Shown here: one piece after another, positions 6,023 through 6,141 of the stretch | Layout of the letters: every line of letters begins with the position of its first letter | How positions within the stretch are numbered: the first letter of the stretch is position 1 | Source: Planctomicrobium sp. | Lineage (GTDB): Bacteria > Planctomycetota > Planctomycetia > Planctomycetales > Planctomycetaceae | NCBI GenBank assembly: GCA_029259835.1 | Contig: JAJDEL010000096.1 | Coordinates: 1 to 6,141, forward strand | Direction: 5' to 3' | DNA length: 6,141 nt | Translations under genes and position numbers: made by a program | The notes under the pieces: model-generated | What the model saw: the letters and a program-made list of their open reading frames with translations, nothing else | The model's database searches: none | What the model was told of the DNA's origin: nothing

Positions 6023-6141
6023 ATGACATCAATCACTCGCCGTGCTTTACTTGGATCAACTGCTGCTGCAACGGTTGCCTATGCGACCGGACCACTCATT
6101 GCTCAAAAAGGAGAGCTTCCTTCGGAGAAAATTCGCGTCGG
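6023..6141 (+). CDS. Tat-exported protein, probable Gfo/Idh/MocA family oxidoreductase, 3' truncated by window edge
   Basis: Only the first 39 codons are present before the window ends. The N terminus, MTSITRRALLGSTAAATVAY, is a twin-arginine signal peptide: Arg6-Arg7 followed by a moderately hydrophobic stretch, with possible cleavage after Ala21 or Ala27. After it comes KGELPSEKIRVG, where the final Gly is inferred from the codon's first two bases. The EKIRVG ending is how many planctomycete Tat-exported Gfo/Idh/MocA oxidoreductases enter their Rossmann GxGxxG strand, so that family is my best guess. The glycine motif itself lies beyond the window. The start is well supported: AGGAG at 6011-6015 sits seven bases ahead of the ATG, and a sigma70-like promoter lies upstream. 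The gene is divergent from the SGNH gene, with 106 bp between their starts. Confidence 0.75.
   Translation, partial: MTSITRRALLGSTAAATVAYATGPLIAQKGELPSEKIRV

Noticed and set aside
1..6141. tRNA, rRNA, riboswitch, insertion sequence or attachment site
   Set aside because: No cloverleaf-like sequence, rRNA block, transposase fragment, terminal inverted repeats or target duplications were recognised on either strand.

Overview
The window looks like ordinary chromosomal sequence from a Gram-negative-type bacterium, most plausibly a planctomycete. The pointers are a Tat-exported protein whose start resembles planctomycete Gfo/Idh/MocA oxidoreductases, a membrane-anchored SGNH/TPR protein, an unusual alkaline-phosphatase-superfamily protein, mostly absent Shine-Dalgarno motifs, and heptameric intergenic repeats. 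This assignment is an inference from gene style, not from a marker gene. GC content looks intermediate and even across the genes, and nothing marks a mobile element or recent transfer.

Layout: (1) On the + strand, positions 1-2275 hold two neighbouring AIM24-family (TIGR00266-type) genes and then miaA, the tRNA dimethylallyltransferase. The first AIM24 gene is cut by the left edge. The second ends where miaA begins, so the three form a likely operon. (2) miaA meets a minus-strand gene tail to tail across 18 bp. (3) On the - strand, in transcription order, there is a membrane-anchored SGNH hydrolase with an internal TPR-like segment (5916-4435), trmB for tRNA m7G46 methylation (4364-3720), and an alkaline-phosphatase/nucleotide-pyrophosphatase superfamily protein with altered metal ligands (3607-2294). 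(4) At the right edge a divergent + strand gene begins with a Tat signal peptide, preceded by the only clear promoter and Shine-Dalgarno in the window. There is no gene-free stretch longer than about 112 bp.

The genes do not form one obvious pathway. MiaA and TrmB both modify tRNA but lie on opposite strands and are probably not co-regulated. The most unusual material is not a new gene system. It is (a) a compound heptamer repeat tract that fills the trmB-phosphatase spacer and touches the stop codon of one gene and the start codon of the other, (b) loss of several canonical metal ligands in the phosphatase-like protein, (c) a near-perfect hairpin at codons 10-17 of that same gene, and (d) a TPR-like segment lying inside the SGNH catalytic domain. 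I did not find convincing evidence for a previously undescribed multi-gene system.
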